Source: Leishmania mexicana MHOM/GT/2001/U1103 (lineage: Eukaryota > Euglenozoa > Kinetoplastea > Trypanosomatida > Trypanosomatidae). From it: 64,000 bases of DNA. Shown piece after piece: positions 1 to 11,267 of this stretch; position 1 is the first letter of the stretch; each line of letters begins with the position of its first letter. Below the pieces are notes generated by a model. It saw nothing but the letters and a program-made list of their open reading frames with translations. It did no database searches and was not told where the DNA came from. The position numbers and the translations under genes were made by a program. The stretch lies in assembly GCF_000234665.1 (NCBI RefSeq), contig NC_018314.1, positions 452,956-516,955 on the forward strand, in the 5' to 3' direction.

Positions 1-390
1 GGCCTTCACCTCATCGCACTCTTCGTCTAACATCAGCCGCGCCTTCTCCAGGTTCACCTGACGGAGCTGCGCCTCCTCGATCTCCTCTGCCGTCCGCGGG
101 GCCACGCCGTTTCGGGCGCGATCCGCGTCAAACTCCTGCATGCGGCGACGGTGTTCCTCGGCGGCTTCCGTGTGCGTGCGTGGGGCCACCGCGGTCGCGG
201 CTGTGCCGCTCAGACTGCCAGGGAAGCGACCATCGATCATGCCGCGGATTATATCCAGTTCAGTTTTGGTGATGATGGCGGAGTCGCGGGGTGCGCCGCG
301 TGCGTTTAGTTCCTTGCGCAACGCCCCATCGGACTGACCGCGGCGGCGAGGTGGGAAGACGTCACAGGTCTTGCTGGTAAAGAAGGACAT
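1..390 (-). CDS. Charged, probably coiled-coil protein, 5' part only (possible flagellar protein)
   Basis: An open frame runs on the minus strand from an ATG at 388-390 to position 1 without a stop (130 codons), so the C-terminal part lies outside the window. The start reads MSFFTSKTCDVFPP, followed by an Arg-rich patch, an IITKTELDIIRGMI segment, and then a stretch rich in E, A, R and Q that looks alpha-helical. A short 'IT+K' hydrophobic segment before long charged helices is seen in axonemal inner-microtubule proteins such as CFAP45 and CFAP210, but this similarity is from memory and weak. It is the last visible gene of the leftward block, downstream of two Rab-like genes. The reading frame is well supported; the function is a guess. 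Confidence 0.6.
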   Translation of the reverse strand, partial: MSFFTSKTCDVFPPRRRGQSDGALRKELNARGAPRDSAIITKTELDIIRGMIDGRFPGSLSGTAATAVAPRTHTEAAEEHRRRMQEFDADRARNGVAPRTAEEIEEAQLRQVNLEKARLMLDEECDEVKA

Positions 391-1988
391 CTCTCACTCT
401 CTCTGCACGCCTATGCCTGCGTGCTTGTACCTGAGCAGATCACTCGATCGCGGGAGAAGAGCGTGCAGAAGAGTGCGGGGGAGGGGAGATCACGCGAAGA
501 GTGAAGAGACGCCAACACACGAACTGAGCAAGCCCTTCTATCTAGTAAAGCCCACTTCCTTCTCTGCGTGTGCAGGCGGTCCACGCAGCCGACAGCCGAC
601 AGCCACCAACACACCGAGAACATATGGGAAAGGACAACAGGGTGAGAAGATCAGAGGAGGATAGGGAGGAGTAGCGGTGCCATTGCGGACGGAACACACT
701 CGGCGATGTCCATACCAAACCCACGCAAGCATGGAAGGTGGAGAGTAGGGGGTGGGAGGGCAGAGCCCCGCATCCCTCATCAAGGCTGGCCAGACCCCAA
801 ACGATACGCTCCTTGCCGCGTAAAGCAGGTGACGAAAGGCGTAAGCGCTACAGGTCCCCTGTACCTTGATCTCATCCCGCACGCCCTGGAACGCAGCAAG
901 AGCGAGGGGGAGGTAAACAAACGCATCCTGCACAGAGTTGCCAGCGTAGCCACTGGCGTCTGTGTGTGAGTGTGTGTGTGCGTGTGCACCTGTCACTAAC
1001 TGCGGCCTCCGCAAGGATGGGTGAGGGGGAGGCGTTGGCGGGAAGATTCATTAGGTAAGGCATTTCATCGTTGTTTCGCCTTTCACGCACCACAGGTGCA
1101 GACACCAAAGGGAGGGGAGAAGGGGGGAGGGAGGCAGCAACACAGCCGAGGGAAGGAAACGGCAACAGCAAAGGCAGAAACACCCAACGAAGGACAACCA
1201 AAAGAGTCAGCAAAGGAGGGAAGGTGCACGTGCACACACACACACACACACACACATAGGGCAGCGACACAGCGGTGATGATGAGGGGAGGGCAAGCATC
1301 CACAGCGAAGCCGGAACGAGCGCACGCACACGCACAACGAGAGAGAGAGGAGAGAAGAAAGAAAAACACACACATGTAATCCCCCACATACACCAGCACA
1401 CACGCCCACCCACCAAACCACACAAATACATACTAAGGCAAGTGTGCTTGTATGACTGTGTATGTGGTGGTGGTGGGGGGTCAGTGTATGTGTGTGTGTG
1501 TGTGTGGGTGTGGGTGGGCGTTTATGTGTCTGTGCCACGTGATGCTGGTAGGGTACATGCACAAGCACACGAGAAGGAAGGAAAGAGGACGCGCGCATTG
1601 ATATCAACAACGGCAGAACGAACAACATGCAAGCATAGCGACGGCGCAGCAGTAACGATGGCGACCAGAGAGAGAGAGTATGCATGCATATGTGTGCTTG
1701 TGTACGCCTGGGAGACATCCAAAACACACACATATATATATACAAGCGTGCATGCACCCATTAACGGAGAAGCGCTGTCTTTCTTCCGCTCGCCGAATTC
1801 GTTCCCGCCTCTTGCTGCTGTTTCTTCTTCGAAAGCCCGTTTGTCTCCTCCATCACAATTGTTAGATTCACACGCGTCGGTCACTGGGAGTAGCCGTGTG
1901 TGTCCGCAAGGGTGAGGGCGTACGTACGCACAAGAAGCAGAGCACAAGCGGGCGTCCTTGCTGATGGAGGAAGGGCGAGAAGCGCCGC

Positions 1989-2028
<40 letters not shown>

Positions 2029-2709
2029 TGCATAACAGCTGAGGCTGTGGCGTGGTTAGTGAAGTAGGCATGAATGGAGAGGGGGTGCCAGGTAGTAAGG
2101 CCATACATCTAAGGAAGGAGGGTGGGGTGGGGTGGGGCGAGTGTCGGAGAAACCAACTGAGGCGCACAACTCCACCCTACACACCCACACGCACGCACAC
2201 AGAGGTTAGAAACAAAAGAGCCGCACAAAGAGGGCTGCGCGAGATACGCCACAGTTGCAGGCAAGACGATGTGAAGCGCCGACATGTACCGAGAACGGCC
2301 AAACGAACATGACTGCTACGTCTCCTCCCCCCACCGCACCCCCTTCCTTGGCTAATACACACACCGCGTGAGAGGGAGGACAAAAGAAAAGCAAGAAGAG
2401 AGAATTAGGAAGCAGGTAGGCAGACACAAGCGGTGCCAACAACAAAGAAGAGGGGGCGGGGAAACCCAAAGTAACACCGCATGGGACGGAGAAGCGAGGG
2501 CGGAGAGGCGGTGGCAGCAGCACCGCTTACATACCCACGCAAGCTACGCTCTCTTTTCCGCAATGCCAGCTCTTCAACCATCGCCCTAGAGGGGCTTCCG
2601 CTTGACAGGCAGCCGTGTCTGTGAACGTTTCTCCGTGTGCGCGTGTTTTCGGTTCTAACTGTGCCTGCCAGTCAAGGTAGTGCGATGCTGCCATTGTGGG
2701 TGCTCATGC
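391..2709. other. Intergenic: UTRs, dinucleotide repeats
   Basis: No convincing gene. Transcription is leftward, so this holds the 3' UTR of the Rab-like gene at 2710-3360 and the 5' UTR of the gene at 1-390. It contains (CA)n at about 1233-1257, GT-rich tracts near 1490-1506 and (AC)n at 1990-2024. Purine-rich + strand runs, for example about 640-675 and 1105-1135, are polypyrimidine on the coding strand and could serve as trans-splicing tracts. Confidence 0.6.
1990..2024. repeat. (AC)n dinucleotide microsatellite
   Basis: About 17 uninterrupted AC units. It is the longest of several CA/GT tracts in the window. Others are at about 1233-1257, 58433-58454 and 58933-58953. They lie in UTR-type sequence. 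Confidence 0.95.
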
Positions 2710-3360
2710 CTAGCAGCACTTGCTCTCCTTACGGTTGCTTCGCTGGCGATCAAAGTTAACGCTCTGAGAGCGGCCAGCCGCGTTGTCTCCGGCAGTCGGT
2801 GTCTTGCCGTTGCGCTCCTTCATGTCCTCGAAGATGAACTTGGTGATCTGCTGGAAGGCCGTCTGCACATTCTCCTTCTCCTTGGCGCTCGTCTCGATGA
2901 AGGCCATGTTGTGTTGCTGAGCCCAGGCCACCGCCTCCTCGCGCGTCACCTGACGGCTGGAGCGGGCCTCATCGCTTTTGCACCCCACCAGCAGACACGG
3001 GATGCCGGGGAGCGCCTGCTGCCTCACGCGTTCCATCCACTGCTCTAGGTGGATAAAGGACGGGCGGTGGGTGAGGTCGAAGCAGAGCAGCACCCCATTG
3101 GCGCCGCGGTAGAACGCCGTGGCGACAGACTGGAAGCGCTCCTGGCCGGCCGTGTCCCAAATCTGAAGGCGGACGCGCTTGTCCATGTAGTTCATCTGGT
3201 GCATGCGAAAGTCAATGGCGATGGTGGAGGCGTAGTCCTTGTAGAAGACATCTTCGGAGAGGCGCACCGTCAAGGATGACTTGCCTACGCCACTGTCACC
3301 AATGACAATGATCTTGAAGATGTAGTCACAGTCACCGCCGGGTGTGTTGGGGTTGGCCAT
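2710..3360 (-). CDS. Rab-like small GTPase with altered G4 motif (copy A)
   Basis: 216 aa. Rab-family GTPases switch vesicle tethering and fusion on membranes. The P-loop GDSGVGKS is at residues 21-28, a switch I region TIAIDF near 46-51, G3 WDTAGQE at 68-74 and G5 ETSAK at 156-160. The C-terminus ends in CC, suiting double geranylgeranylation. The G4 box, normally NKxD, reads CKSD at 127-130: the Asn that contacts guanine is Cys, while Lys and Asp remain. ATG 3358-3360 is used; the reading frame continues two codons upstream to a GTG, which is unlikely as a eukaryotic start. The next gene upstream (5087-5752) is a divergent paralogue with the same Cys change. A purine run on the + strand at about 3605-3650 is a plausible splice-acceptor tract. 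Rab class is not assigned. Confidence 0.93.
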   Translation of the reverse strand: MANPNTPGGDCDYIFKIIVIGDSGVGKSSLTVRLSEDVFYKDYASTIAIDFRMHQMNYMDKRVRLQIWDTAGQERFQSVATAFYRGANGVLLCFDLTHRPSFIHLEQWMERVRQQALPGIPCLLVGCKSDEARSSRQVTREEAVAWAQQHNMAFIETSAKEKENVQTAFQQITKFIFEDMKERNGKTPTAGDNAAGRSQSVNFDRQRSNRKESKCC

Positions 3361-5086
3361 GATCACCGTGGGGAAGGCGAGGGGTGAAGTTGGTGGAGCA
3401 AGGACCGTGTATGCGTTTTGCTTGTATATGCGTGGCCTCTAGACGACGCGCACTTGTGTTCGACAAGGGAGTGGACGAGAAGGGGGTGGGGCACACAGAG
3501 GAGTGAAAGTGGGGGGGGGGAGGTGCACTGGTGTGTATGGTGCAGGTGGTGTAGCTTGTTTGTGGAGCTTCCTGGGTTTCACGGCGTTGGATCGACTGGG
3601 GTCTACGAGGGGTCAGAGAGAGAAAGAAGAGCAAGAAAAGACGCGTGTGTGAGTGCTTGCGGTTGTTCGTATGTGCGAGAGAGAGATACGGCGCGCGCAA
3701 GTGTGGAGGCACGGTGAGGGATATCGTGTAGATACTCGAAGGAAGAGAACTGCACAGAGGGAAGGGAGACGAGGGCTTGGCGGCAAAGGCGAGGGCGTGC
3801 GCGCGCGTTGGAAGAAAGGGAGGGGGGGGGTACTGTCCAGCCGCTGCGAAGAAGAGCTGACCTGCCTTCCTTGAGTGTGCGTATTTGCAGCTCCACACCT
3901 GCTTCCAATGAAGCGACGGGAGCTATGAGGTCACCTTTCGCAGCCCGCCGCCCTCTCCCTCGTCACCAGCGCAAGAGCAGCAGTGCGGTATGGAGAGAGC
4001 GAGGCGCATGTTTCTCGTTTTGAAACTCCTTTGTTGTGTGTGTGTCGAGGGAGAGAGGGAGGGACAGAAGCACGGGAAAAAGGGACGAGAGTTAACGAGC
4101 CACATACATGCCCCCTCCTCCCTCCCCCCTCCCCCCTCGCACACTACGCGTCCTCACGTACAAGACCACACAAACAAACATACACGACACAGACTATAAC
4201 ACCGGGAGTGGGAGGGCGATCACGACACCATTACGTCGAGAGGAGGGAAGAAAAAGAAGAAACACAAAAAAAGCGACAAAGAACGGCGAGACGGGTGGTG
4301 GCGGGAGAGGGGAGAGGGCCGCGGGAGAGACGGCACCACACACGGATACAGGTGGCGGGAGATGGAGGGTAGGGGTGAAGAGAGAGAGAGCCGCCGCCGC
4401 CTCCTCCTCTACTCAGCGGAGGAGAATAGACAAGGGTCCAAACAGGAGAGAGAGAGCACCAGAGCGGGGCAACGTCAAGCAAGCACGCATTATCAACGGC
4501 GGAGGGGGGAGGGGAAAATACAGGGTTAAAGCGAAAGAAGGCATCACGGGCGCACAGCTGAAAATTATGACGGCACGTACTTATGTAAACCACACCATTG
4601 CACCGGCGAAAGGTCGTGTCATAACGAGAGTCGGTGGGAAGGGGAGGGAAGGGGGGGGGGCGGCAGCTGCTGTCGGTGGTTATACGCGCCGTTCGGGCGC
4701 ATCAGCCACCACGCACAACTGAAGTGGTGGCGACAAACCGAAAAAAAAAGAGGCGCGTTCGAGCACTCTCGCACACGTGTGCGAAGGAGCAGCTCAGTGA
4801 TGGAAAAATCCATCCGCTGTAGCCAGAGCCCTTGTCGATGGAGGAGGCAACATCGGCAGCAGCGGCCACAGGGGCGCCATTGAGTCCGCGTACAACAGTC
4901 TGGTCGGCTGACGCGACGTGTTTTGCCCCTTTATTGCCCAAACCCCATTCGCTTCCCTGCTGTGTTCCTTCTCTCCATCTCCGCCCTACGCCAAGCACCT
5001 CACCACATCTCTTCTGCGTCCATTTTCGTTGATCTGCTGTTGTGCTCTTCGCCACGCGCACACTACATCCTCCGCTCTGTATCTGC
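3361..5086. other. Intergenic between the two Rab-like genes
   Basis: No supported gene. It is expected to hold the 5' UTR of copy A and the 3' UTR of copy B. It is strongly purine-rich on the + strand (GA and GGA tracts, for example 3605-3650 and 4245-4300), giving polypyrimidine on the transcribed sense strand. Confidence 0.6.
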
Positions 5087-5752
5087 TCAGTTGGAGCAGC
5101 ACTGGCGCTTTTTCTGCTTCTCCTCCTCCACAAGTAGGCGGCCACCGGGTCCGAAGGTGCGGCCCGCGTGCTTGGCGCCAGGATTCGCTACGGAGGCGAT
5201 GTACGTGGCGAGCTGCTGAAACGCCTGCGATACGTTTGTGTTCTCCTTCGCGCTCGTCTCGAGGTAGCAGAGGCAGCTATGGCACCGCGCCCACGCGTCC
5301 GCCTCGCTCTTGGCTATTTGGCGATGACTGCCTAGGACGATTCCCTCACCCTGCTCGTCGAGGTGGCTCTCTACGAGGTCCAGCTTGCACCCGACCAGGA
5401 TGAGCGGCGGCACCACCGGCGAGTACCGCTCTAGCCGCTCATACCACTGATCGAGATCCTCGAAGGACTGCCGGTTCGTAAGGTCGAAGCACAGTAGCGC
5501 GCCCTGGCAGTTGCGGTAGAAGGCGGTTGTGAGCGTGACGAAGTCGTCCTGCCCGCTCGTGTCCCAGACCTGCAGCCGCACGCAGCGCGGCTTCTTTTCG
5601 AGGGTGTTGCAGCTACTGTACTTGAAGTCCATCCCTAAGGTGGGGACGAGGTCGGGGTAAAACGCACCATCACAGAAGCGGGACGTGATGTTGCTCTTTC
5701 CTACACTAACACTCCCGATCACGATGACCTTGTATGCCAAGTCTTCCTCCAT
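5087..5752 (-). CDS. Divergent Rab-like small GTPase (copy B)
   Basis: 221 aa from the ATG at 5750-5752. The P-loop is GSVSVGKS (13-20), switch I has PTLGMDF (37-43) and G3 is WDTSGQDD (63-70), in place of the usual WDTAGQE. The catalytic Gln is kept, but Ala is Ser and Glu is Asp. G4 reads CKLD (122-125) rather than NKxD. G5 ETSAK is present near residue 183. It ends CCSN, a CCxx prenylation signal. It shares AFYR, LLCFDLT, SF, L.QW and VGCK segments with copy A, so the pair looks like an old tandem duplication that diverged. Family membership is firm; pathway is unknown. The Asn-to-Cys change in both copies may alter nucleotide affinity, though some Rab-like proteins vary here. Confidence 0.92.
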   Translation of the reverse strand: MEEDLAYKVIVIGSVSVGKSNITSRFCDGAFYPDLVPTLGMDFKYSSCNTLEKKPRCVRLQVWDTSGQDDFVTLTTAFYRNCQGALLCFDLTNRQSFEDLDQWYERLERYSPVVPPLILVGCKLDLVESHLDEQGEGIVLGSHRQIAKSEADAWARCHSCLCYLETSAKENTNVSQAFQQLATYIASVANPGAKHAGRTFGPGGRLLVEEEKQKKRQCCSN

Positions 5753-6794
5753 TGTATTTTGCGCGGCGGCGTTCGGCCTCGTCCGTTTCTACGCTGCTGC
5801 GCCTCGCTGAATAACTATGGTGGAGATGGGGATGACTGTAACCGAGATGGCACTCGTTCGTCACGCCGAGTGTGGGAAAGGACCGAGGAGAATGCGGCCA
5901 AGGCAGGGAGCGGGAGGCGGTGATGCGCAATACAGCGTACGGCCTGTGGTGCTCAGAACAGCAACACGAAGCCGGAGTCGTTCCGGCTCAGACACGCAGC
6001 ACTAACGAGTGCTTAAAAAAAGGATGCACAAAGGAGGAAGGGCTGGAGGGGAGTGCGGGGGGAGAGAGGGAGAACATACACGTAAGCGCACACACGCATA
6101 CACGCACACACATACATGTATATATATATATATGTACCCGTGTGTGTGTGTGTGTGTGGAGGGCACAGCAGACAAGTGAGGAGGGCGTGGAAAAAGGAGA
6201 CAGAGACACGCCAGAGGGGAACGGAGAGCACGCCAGCTCTGACGCTTGCACAGGCTCGACAACGAAGGGGAAGAGAGGGCAGCAGCAACGAAGAACAGAA
6301 CAAAGGTGTGTGGGTGGGTCAGCAGCAGAGCAGGGAGTGGGAAGGGAGGAGGGGTGGGCTCTGGGAGGATCTGTGACGCACTGTCAGTGTTGCCACAAAT
6401 ATACACCCAGACACACTCTCTCTCCTCGTGTGATGATTGGTCACAGCAGTAATGACGGCAGCAATGGACAACAAGCAATCGCTCTCGCGCTCTGCGGCGC
6501 TGCCTTGCCCTTGGTGACTTCGTATTGCGTGTGCTATTCGCGTACGTTTGCAGGTGAGGGAGGGGGTGAGGGGGTGGGGGGTGCGTTTCCTTACATGTAT
6601 AGGAGGTAGGAGATACACAGGCCAGGGTGGCCCAATGGGTACGCGTGCCACTGCCTGCTTGCATGCGCGGGCGTGTGTGTGTGTGTGCGTGTACATCCAT
6701 GATACGTGCACCCACGCTTGTTCGCGTTGTGTTCTGGCAGGCATGCAGACAGACGCGCGACTGCGCGGGGGGAAAAATTCCTTTTGTTGTTTTA
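5753..6794. other. Intergenic, AT and GT repeats
   Basis: No supported gene. It contains a (TA)n tract at about 6119-6133 followed by a GT run to 6158. It is part of the 5' UTR of Rab copy B and the distal 3' UTR of the membrane-protein gene at 7684-8106. Confidence 0.55.
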
Positions 6795-7347
6795 AGGGTT
6801 CATTCGATCAGAGAATATGAGTTCAGCTCCACTCTACCCGACCTCGTCACAGAGTCCCCACCGCGTGGGGCCAAGCAGCAGCAGACCAGTGCGACAGCAG
6901 TGCCGACTCAGGCATCGCAGCACAGCCTCTGCCTCACACTCTACCCGCCCCTGCCTCGCAGGCCGGGTCGCCTCACAGCCACTCCCATGGTACCGGGACC
7001 CGCCTCATGCGCCACCCCTCCAGGTGGCTCAGGCGCCACCACACCTGCAGGCAGTGTCAGGGCGGGGTGAGAGGCGTGCGAGTGGCGTTGACACCTTGCC
7101 CATGATACGGATGGCACAAGCGTGTTCGCTGTCACAGGCCGCTCCAACGCAACGCCATCCACCACCTCACCGCCGACATCAGCAGCCACACATCGCTCTA
7201 ACATGCCCAACGGCGTGGGTGATTGTCACTGGCACAACCAGAGGTGGCTTGACATCGAAAGGGGTTAAGAGGACGCCTGGCTTTCCCCCACGCAGAGTGA
7301 GGGTACTGAACGCTGACACCACACACTGAGAGGCGTCTCCCTACGGC
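6795..7347 (-). mobile_element. SIDER2-type degenerate retroposon, copy 1 (minus strand)
   Basis: This is the reverse complement of the repeat found seven more times in the window. The conserved 5' signature (ACCTCTCAGTGTGTGG and following) is near 7320-7345 and the 3' end is near 6800, followed by an A-rich tail on the minus strand. Size, conserved 5' block, A-rich 3' end and 3'-UTR placement match the SIDER2 family of Leishmania, relics of ingi/L1Tc-related elements, many of which act as mRNA-destabilising 3'-UTR elements. It lies sense-oriented downstream of the membrane-protein gene, so it is probably in that mRNA. It carries no coding capacity; the ORFs across it are by-products of its GC content. 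Confidence 0.88.
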
Positions 7348-7683
7348 ATGAGAGCATGCGATGAAAACGAGCGTGAGCACCTGGAATAGTGGAAAGAGGG
7401 TGGAGGGTAGCGCAGGAGAGCGGATACCTTGAGGAGGCAGAGATAGAAGGAGGATGGGTACCCTTCAGTGCGTGAAAGCAGCTGAACGTTTGTTGTGGTT
7501 GACTGCTGTGCAGCTGCTCTACTTTGATTGGAGTATCACACATGCTCATGCAAGCATGTGCATCCATATGCGCCACGGCAGCTGAGGCATCAGCGAGACC
7601 TTGCCCTCATCTCTTGGCAGAGAGAGGGACAATGGGAGAAAAGTTCAACAAGTGTACGGGGGAAGGGGGATGCGCGATGCACT

Positions 7684-8106
7684 CTACCGGTACCAGGTGG
7701 GGTGCGCCTCCTCCAATTTCTGCCGGAGACAGTGCACGCGCGGTGCCTCGTACGGCGGCGAATTCACAAGTGTAAAGATATGAAAGGCTACGCCGGTAAA
7801 CAGGCCAAAGACCATCACAAGGAAGATGACAATGCGAACCGGCACGAACTTGTCAATGACATCCGTGTTTGATGGCAACTGACGTTCTCGGTAATAGGCC
7901 GCAGGTACTACCGTGCTGGTGTTGGCGGGAGGACCATGCGGACTTGTCAGGATGCAGCCGTACACAATGAAGGGCAGCACGATGCAGCCAAGAATGATGA
8001 ACAGGGCCGACTGTGGGGCTAGGTAGGAGCCCACGAGCGCGATAAGTATGGCCACGCCAACGGTGACGAGTACCGCGAAGGTGCCTGCGCCGACACCCAG
8101 TATCAT
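7684..8106 (-). CDS. Small integral membrane protein, three predicted helices
   Basis: 140 aa from the ATG at 8104-8106; the frame extends to a GTG at 8154, which I did not use. Three hydrophobic segments are visible: about residues 1-30 (a Gly/Ala/Val/Leu-rich run ending near GSYL), 34-56 (ALFIILGCIVLPFIVYGCI) and 87-111 (VRIVIFLVMVFGLFTGVAF). A polar loop of about 30 residues with Pro, Ser, Thr and Arg separates helices 2 and 3, and the tail is short and basic. I do not recognise the family. An N-terminal signal anchor is possible instead of three full spans. A SIDER2 element lies in the likely 3' UTR, which suggests post-transcriptional control. Confidence 0.75.
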   Translation of the reverse strand: MILGVGAGTFAVLVTVGVAILIALVGSYLAPQSALFIILGCIVLPFIVYGCILTSPHGPPANTSTVVPAAYYRERQLPSNTDVIDKFVPVRIVIFLVMVFGLFTGVAFHIFTLVNSPPYEAPRVHCLRQKLEEAHPTWYR

Positions 8107-10073
8107 CCTTTGCAAGCGTAACGGGGTGGGGTGGGTAGGAGAGCGCCTCGGCACCTGCAGGCCTATCTATGTGCGCGCTTGCGTATATGTTGTCCCTCTG
8201 ACGAGGAGGATGTCGACTCTATGAAGATGGCTTGGTCAATGTCACCCCTGTCCAAGTACGCACACACGCACATCCACTGAGACAAAAGGGCATAGCAGCA
8301 AGACTAGTGCACAGAAGGAAGTGTTCGCACCGATCGGTGTGCGCTCGCAGGATTGGGGGGGGGGGCTCCCAGCGCACACCAAAGATGAAATGAACACGAG
8401 GAGGGTGAGACGGCCTATGAGAGAGCGACTCCCCGGGTACTGCAAGAGGCAACGGTGGATGGGGAGAAGCGCTAAGAGGGGAAAAAGGGGGTGGGGGCTC
8501 TATGAAGCCGACGCCCTCTGGAAGCCACGCAACGGCGTCACGACGCATACATCCAGACGCACAAATAAACGCAATGAAACCGTGAGGGGAATAGAATGAG
8601 GAGGTGGGACGAGAGACAAGCGTGGTGATTGCCTGGGCTAGAGAGCACCAGCTCCACGGTCTTCTTGCAAGTCGAATGCCCACAGGGCTGACGAAGATGC
8701 AGCGGCAGCAGCAGTGGCAGCAGAGGGCGAAGAAAGGAGAAGGGAAGCCTCTCCACGTACGCAACAACACAAACACGGGTGCAGACGGAGAGGTCTCGGA
8801 CCACATGGTACCCATGTCACATACTCCGTCCTTTTGCCCTTTCCCTCTGTGCTGCCCTCCGCCGCGTGGGATGCGTGTGTGCTACAGGCACAGAAAGCAG
8901 CGACATCCTCCAATGGTCGGCACGTGAGGTCCTCGTGTGGTCCTGTGAGATGCGCATGTTCTTTCTTTTGAGGCGGAACAACAGTGCGCCCAACGCCACG
9001 TCAACTCTCCTGTGCAACTGTGTGTCTGCCCGCATGTCGGTGTCGCTTTCTATACAGAGAGAAGCATCGCGTGGGGGTGATGACCACATACGCAAACCTA
9101 CTTCAGAGACACAGAGGAGGCGTGTGATCAGTGGCACGGTGGAGAGGGAGCAAAAAGGAGAGACGCAGAGGACTGCACAGGTGAGGTGAATGACGTGCAG
9201 ACGCCCTACAGAGAGAGACATACACACACGGACATGCGCACTGCGAGGTTGAGCCGTTCTTTTTTTTTCGACGCTCCCGTGTGTCCCCCCTCACACACAA
9301 ACAAGTCAACCAAAGCATACGCCCACACGGCCACAGCTCACCTACCGCTGTAGCACTGCTGCTAAGCCCTGGCCGCCTGGGACGAGCCGTGCTGTCATTG
9401 AATCGGGTCATGCGTCTTGCCGGCACTTCTTGTCCTTCCTCGTCCCTCCCTCACACATGTGCTGCGCGATCGGGTGCCAGACGGACGCGGGTGGAGGCGG
9501 CCGCGTCTGTCGTGCGGGTCGTAGGGGGATGTCGGCCTGTCGTCTCAGGCCGATAGCAAGCTCCGTAATCCATGCAGTTGGTGTCGGCGCCTCTGCCGCT
9601 GCCGATTTGGCAAGCTTGTGAACTTCGATGCTGTGTTCCCATCCGCAATGACCGACGACAGACCTAAATGAGAGGTGCACGCGACGGGCCAGAAGCGCCA
9701 GCATTCGGGTCCGAGATACGCCGCCACATGCCATCCCCCACCGCTGTAGGACCCGCCCCGTGAGAGCGCCATGAGAAGAGAGTGCGGAGCACGAGGAAGA
9801 AAAAAGGAAAAGATCCCGTATGACCGCAGCTGGCAAACACGGACCTGCACTCACAGAAGAGGATACAGTCACAATATACATGGGCTGCGAGAGCAGCATC
9901 CTGCCATGGCACCGACGCACGCGGACACCTATAGTCGAGCAAACAATGGGGTTGGTACATCTTCTAAAAACGGAGGAAAATACACGCGAAAGGAAGGCAA
10001 GACTCACTGGGCCAACAGCAAGCAGCAACATGCCTCTGCCAGCGTCAGCCAAAAGCCGCTGCACACGTAGCGA
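8107..10073. other. Intergenic, ~2 kb, no gene seen
   Basis: It holds the 5' UTR of the membrane-protein gene and the 3' UTR of RIB43A. Open frames here (up to about 218 codons, 9408-10064 minus) lack any recognisable domain and do not use typical coding composition. No repeats shared with the rest of the window were noticed. Confidence 0.55.
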
Positions 10074-11267
10074 CTACGAGCACCGATCCCAGTACTTGAA
10101 GTAGTCCTCGTCTACAGCGTTCTTGTAGAGCTCATCTAACTGGGCCTTTCGTTCGGCTGCTGCCTGGGTCTGCATCTTGTGAGTCTCCGCCAGCTGCTCA
10201 CGCTCAGCTCGGCGTTCGCGCTCGCGCTGGCGATCGAGAGCGTTTGCCATCCGCAGTTGCATGTTTTCCTGCAGAGACCACTGCTTCTTTTCCTCCACCT
10301 CTAAAAGACGACGACGGCGGAGCTCACGGAGCTGCTCATCTTGGCCGGCTCGCAGGAGGGCCTTCTGCTTCTCTGACATGCCCTTGTAGCGCTCCGCCCT
10401 GACGCTGGCGCCAAGCTCGCTGACTACGGTTTCGCGCTCGTTGAGGAAGTCGCTATCCATCTGGTATGCCATCTCTTGCAGACCGAGGCGAGTGTCCTCC
10501 TCCTTGGCGCGCACAGCCTCGCGTCGCTGCTGCTCAGCGAGCGCGCGGTTGAAATCGGCCCCATTCTTCTCCATGAGCCTGCGCTGCTCCGCCACCTTTT
10601 GCTCCACCTCGTACAGGCGGTAGTTCACCTCCTCGTTTCGGTCGTCGAAAGCGCGGTCACGCTCCTGCTCCATCCACTTCTTCGCGAGCTTCTCGTTCAC
10701 CTGCTGCTGCGCCCACTGCCGCTGCTGCCGCTGCTGCGCCGCCCTGCGTGCCGCGTAGTCGAGATCCTCGCCTTCAAACTTCTGCAGCGACGACGGTCCG
10801 TTACGAGGGTCTTCGTCGCCGATGCGTGCCGGCAGCTCCTTGCGCTGTGCCTCCGGGTCGTTGAGGTCCCACTCACGGCCCATCTCTTTCTTCTGAAAGG
10901 TCTGGCGGTAGTCCTGCAGCTCCTTCTCACGAGCTGCGCGAATGGAGTTCACTTCCTGCTGCAGTGCACACGCATGACGGTCCATCAGGAGCGCCTGACT
11001 GTCGTAGTAGTCGTTCCTCTCCTTTTCCAGGCGGCGCAGCGCCTCCTTCTCACGCACCTGCGCATCCAAGGCCTCGCGGTCGATGCCCATCTTGCGCACC
11101 TTAGGGTCCTTCAGTCGCTCCGCCCTCTGCAGCATAAAGAGCTGCTTCTTGGTCTTGGTGTTCATCGGGCTCGAAGCGCTGGCTGCGCTGCCGACAGAGC
11201 TCGCGGCTGCGATTCCGCGGCTGTTGGTCGCAGAGAACCGATTTTGTTCCTCCACCGTCGAGTCCAT
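10074..11267 (-). CDS. RIB43A: RIB43A-like axonemal microtubule inner protein
   Basis: 397 aa, close to the ~380 aa typical of RIB43A/RIBC family members. These filamentous proteins lie inside the A-tubule of axonemal doublets, near the partition, and stabilise the protofilament ribbon. Family landmarks are visible: after LNDPEA (about 133) come LPARIGDEDPRNG and SLQKFEGEDL (to about 170), and FNRALAEQQ lies near 238-246. Most of the remainder is Glu/Arg/Gln-rich helix suited to long coiled coils. The start is the ATG at 11265-11267; an in-frame Met about 34 residues later, just before the charged core, is an alternative. Upstream in-frame sequence to 11681 has no ATG context better than this and looks like 5' UTR. 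It fits other flagellar-type coiled-coil genes in this block. Confidence 0.92.
   Translation of the reverse strand: MDSTVEEQNRFSATNSRGIAAASSVGSAASASSPMNTKTKKQLFMLQRAERLKDPKVRKMGIDREALDAQVREKEALRRLEKERNDYYDSQALLMDRHACALQQEVNSIRAAREKELQDYRQTFQKKEMGREWDLNDPEAQRKELPARIGDEDPRNGPSSLQKFEGEDLDYAARRAAQQRQQRQWAQQQVNEKLAKKWMEQERDRAFDDRNEEVNYRLYEVEQKVAEQRRLMEKNGADFNRALAEQQRREAVRAKEEDTRLGLQEMAYQMDSDFLNERETVVSELGASVRAERYKGMSEKQKALLRAGQDEQLRELRRRRLLEVEEKKQWSLQENMQLRMANALDRQRERERRAEREQLAETHKMQTQAAAERKAQLDELYKNAVDEDYFKYWDRCS

Noticed and set aside
6625..6700. GGTGGCCCAATGGGTACGCG sequence resembling a tRNA D-arm
   Set aside because: No matching acceptor, anticodon or T-arm follows.
9408..10064. 218-codon minus-strand frame between RIB43A and the membrane gene
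   Set aside because: No recognisable motif, start not in a good context, and typical 3' UTR composition.
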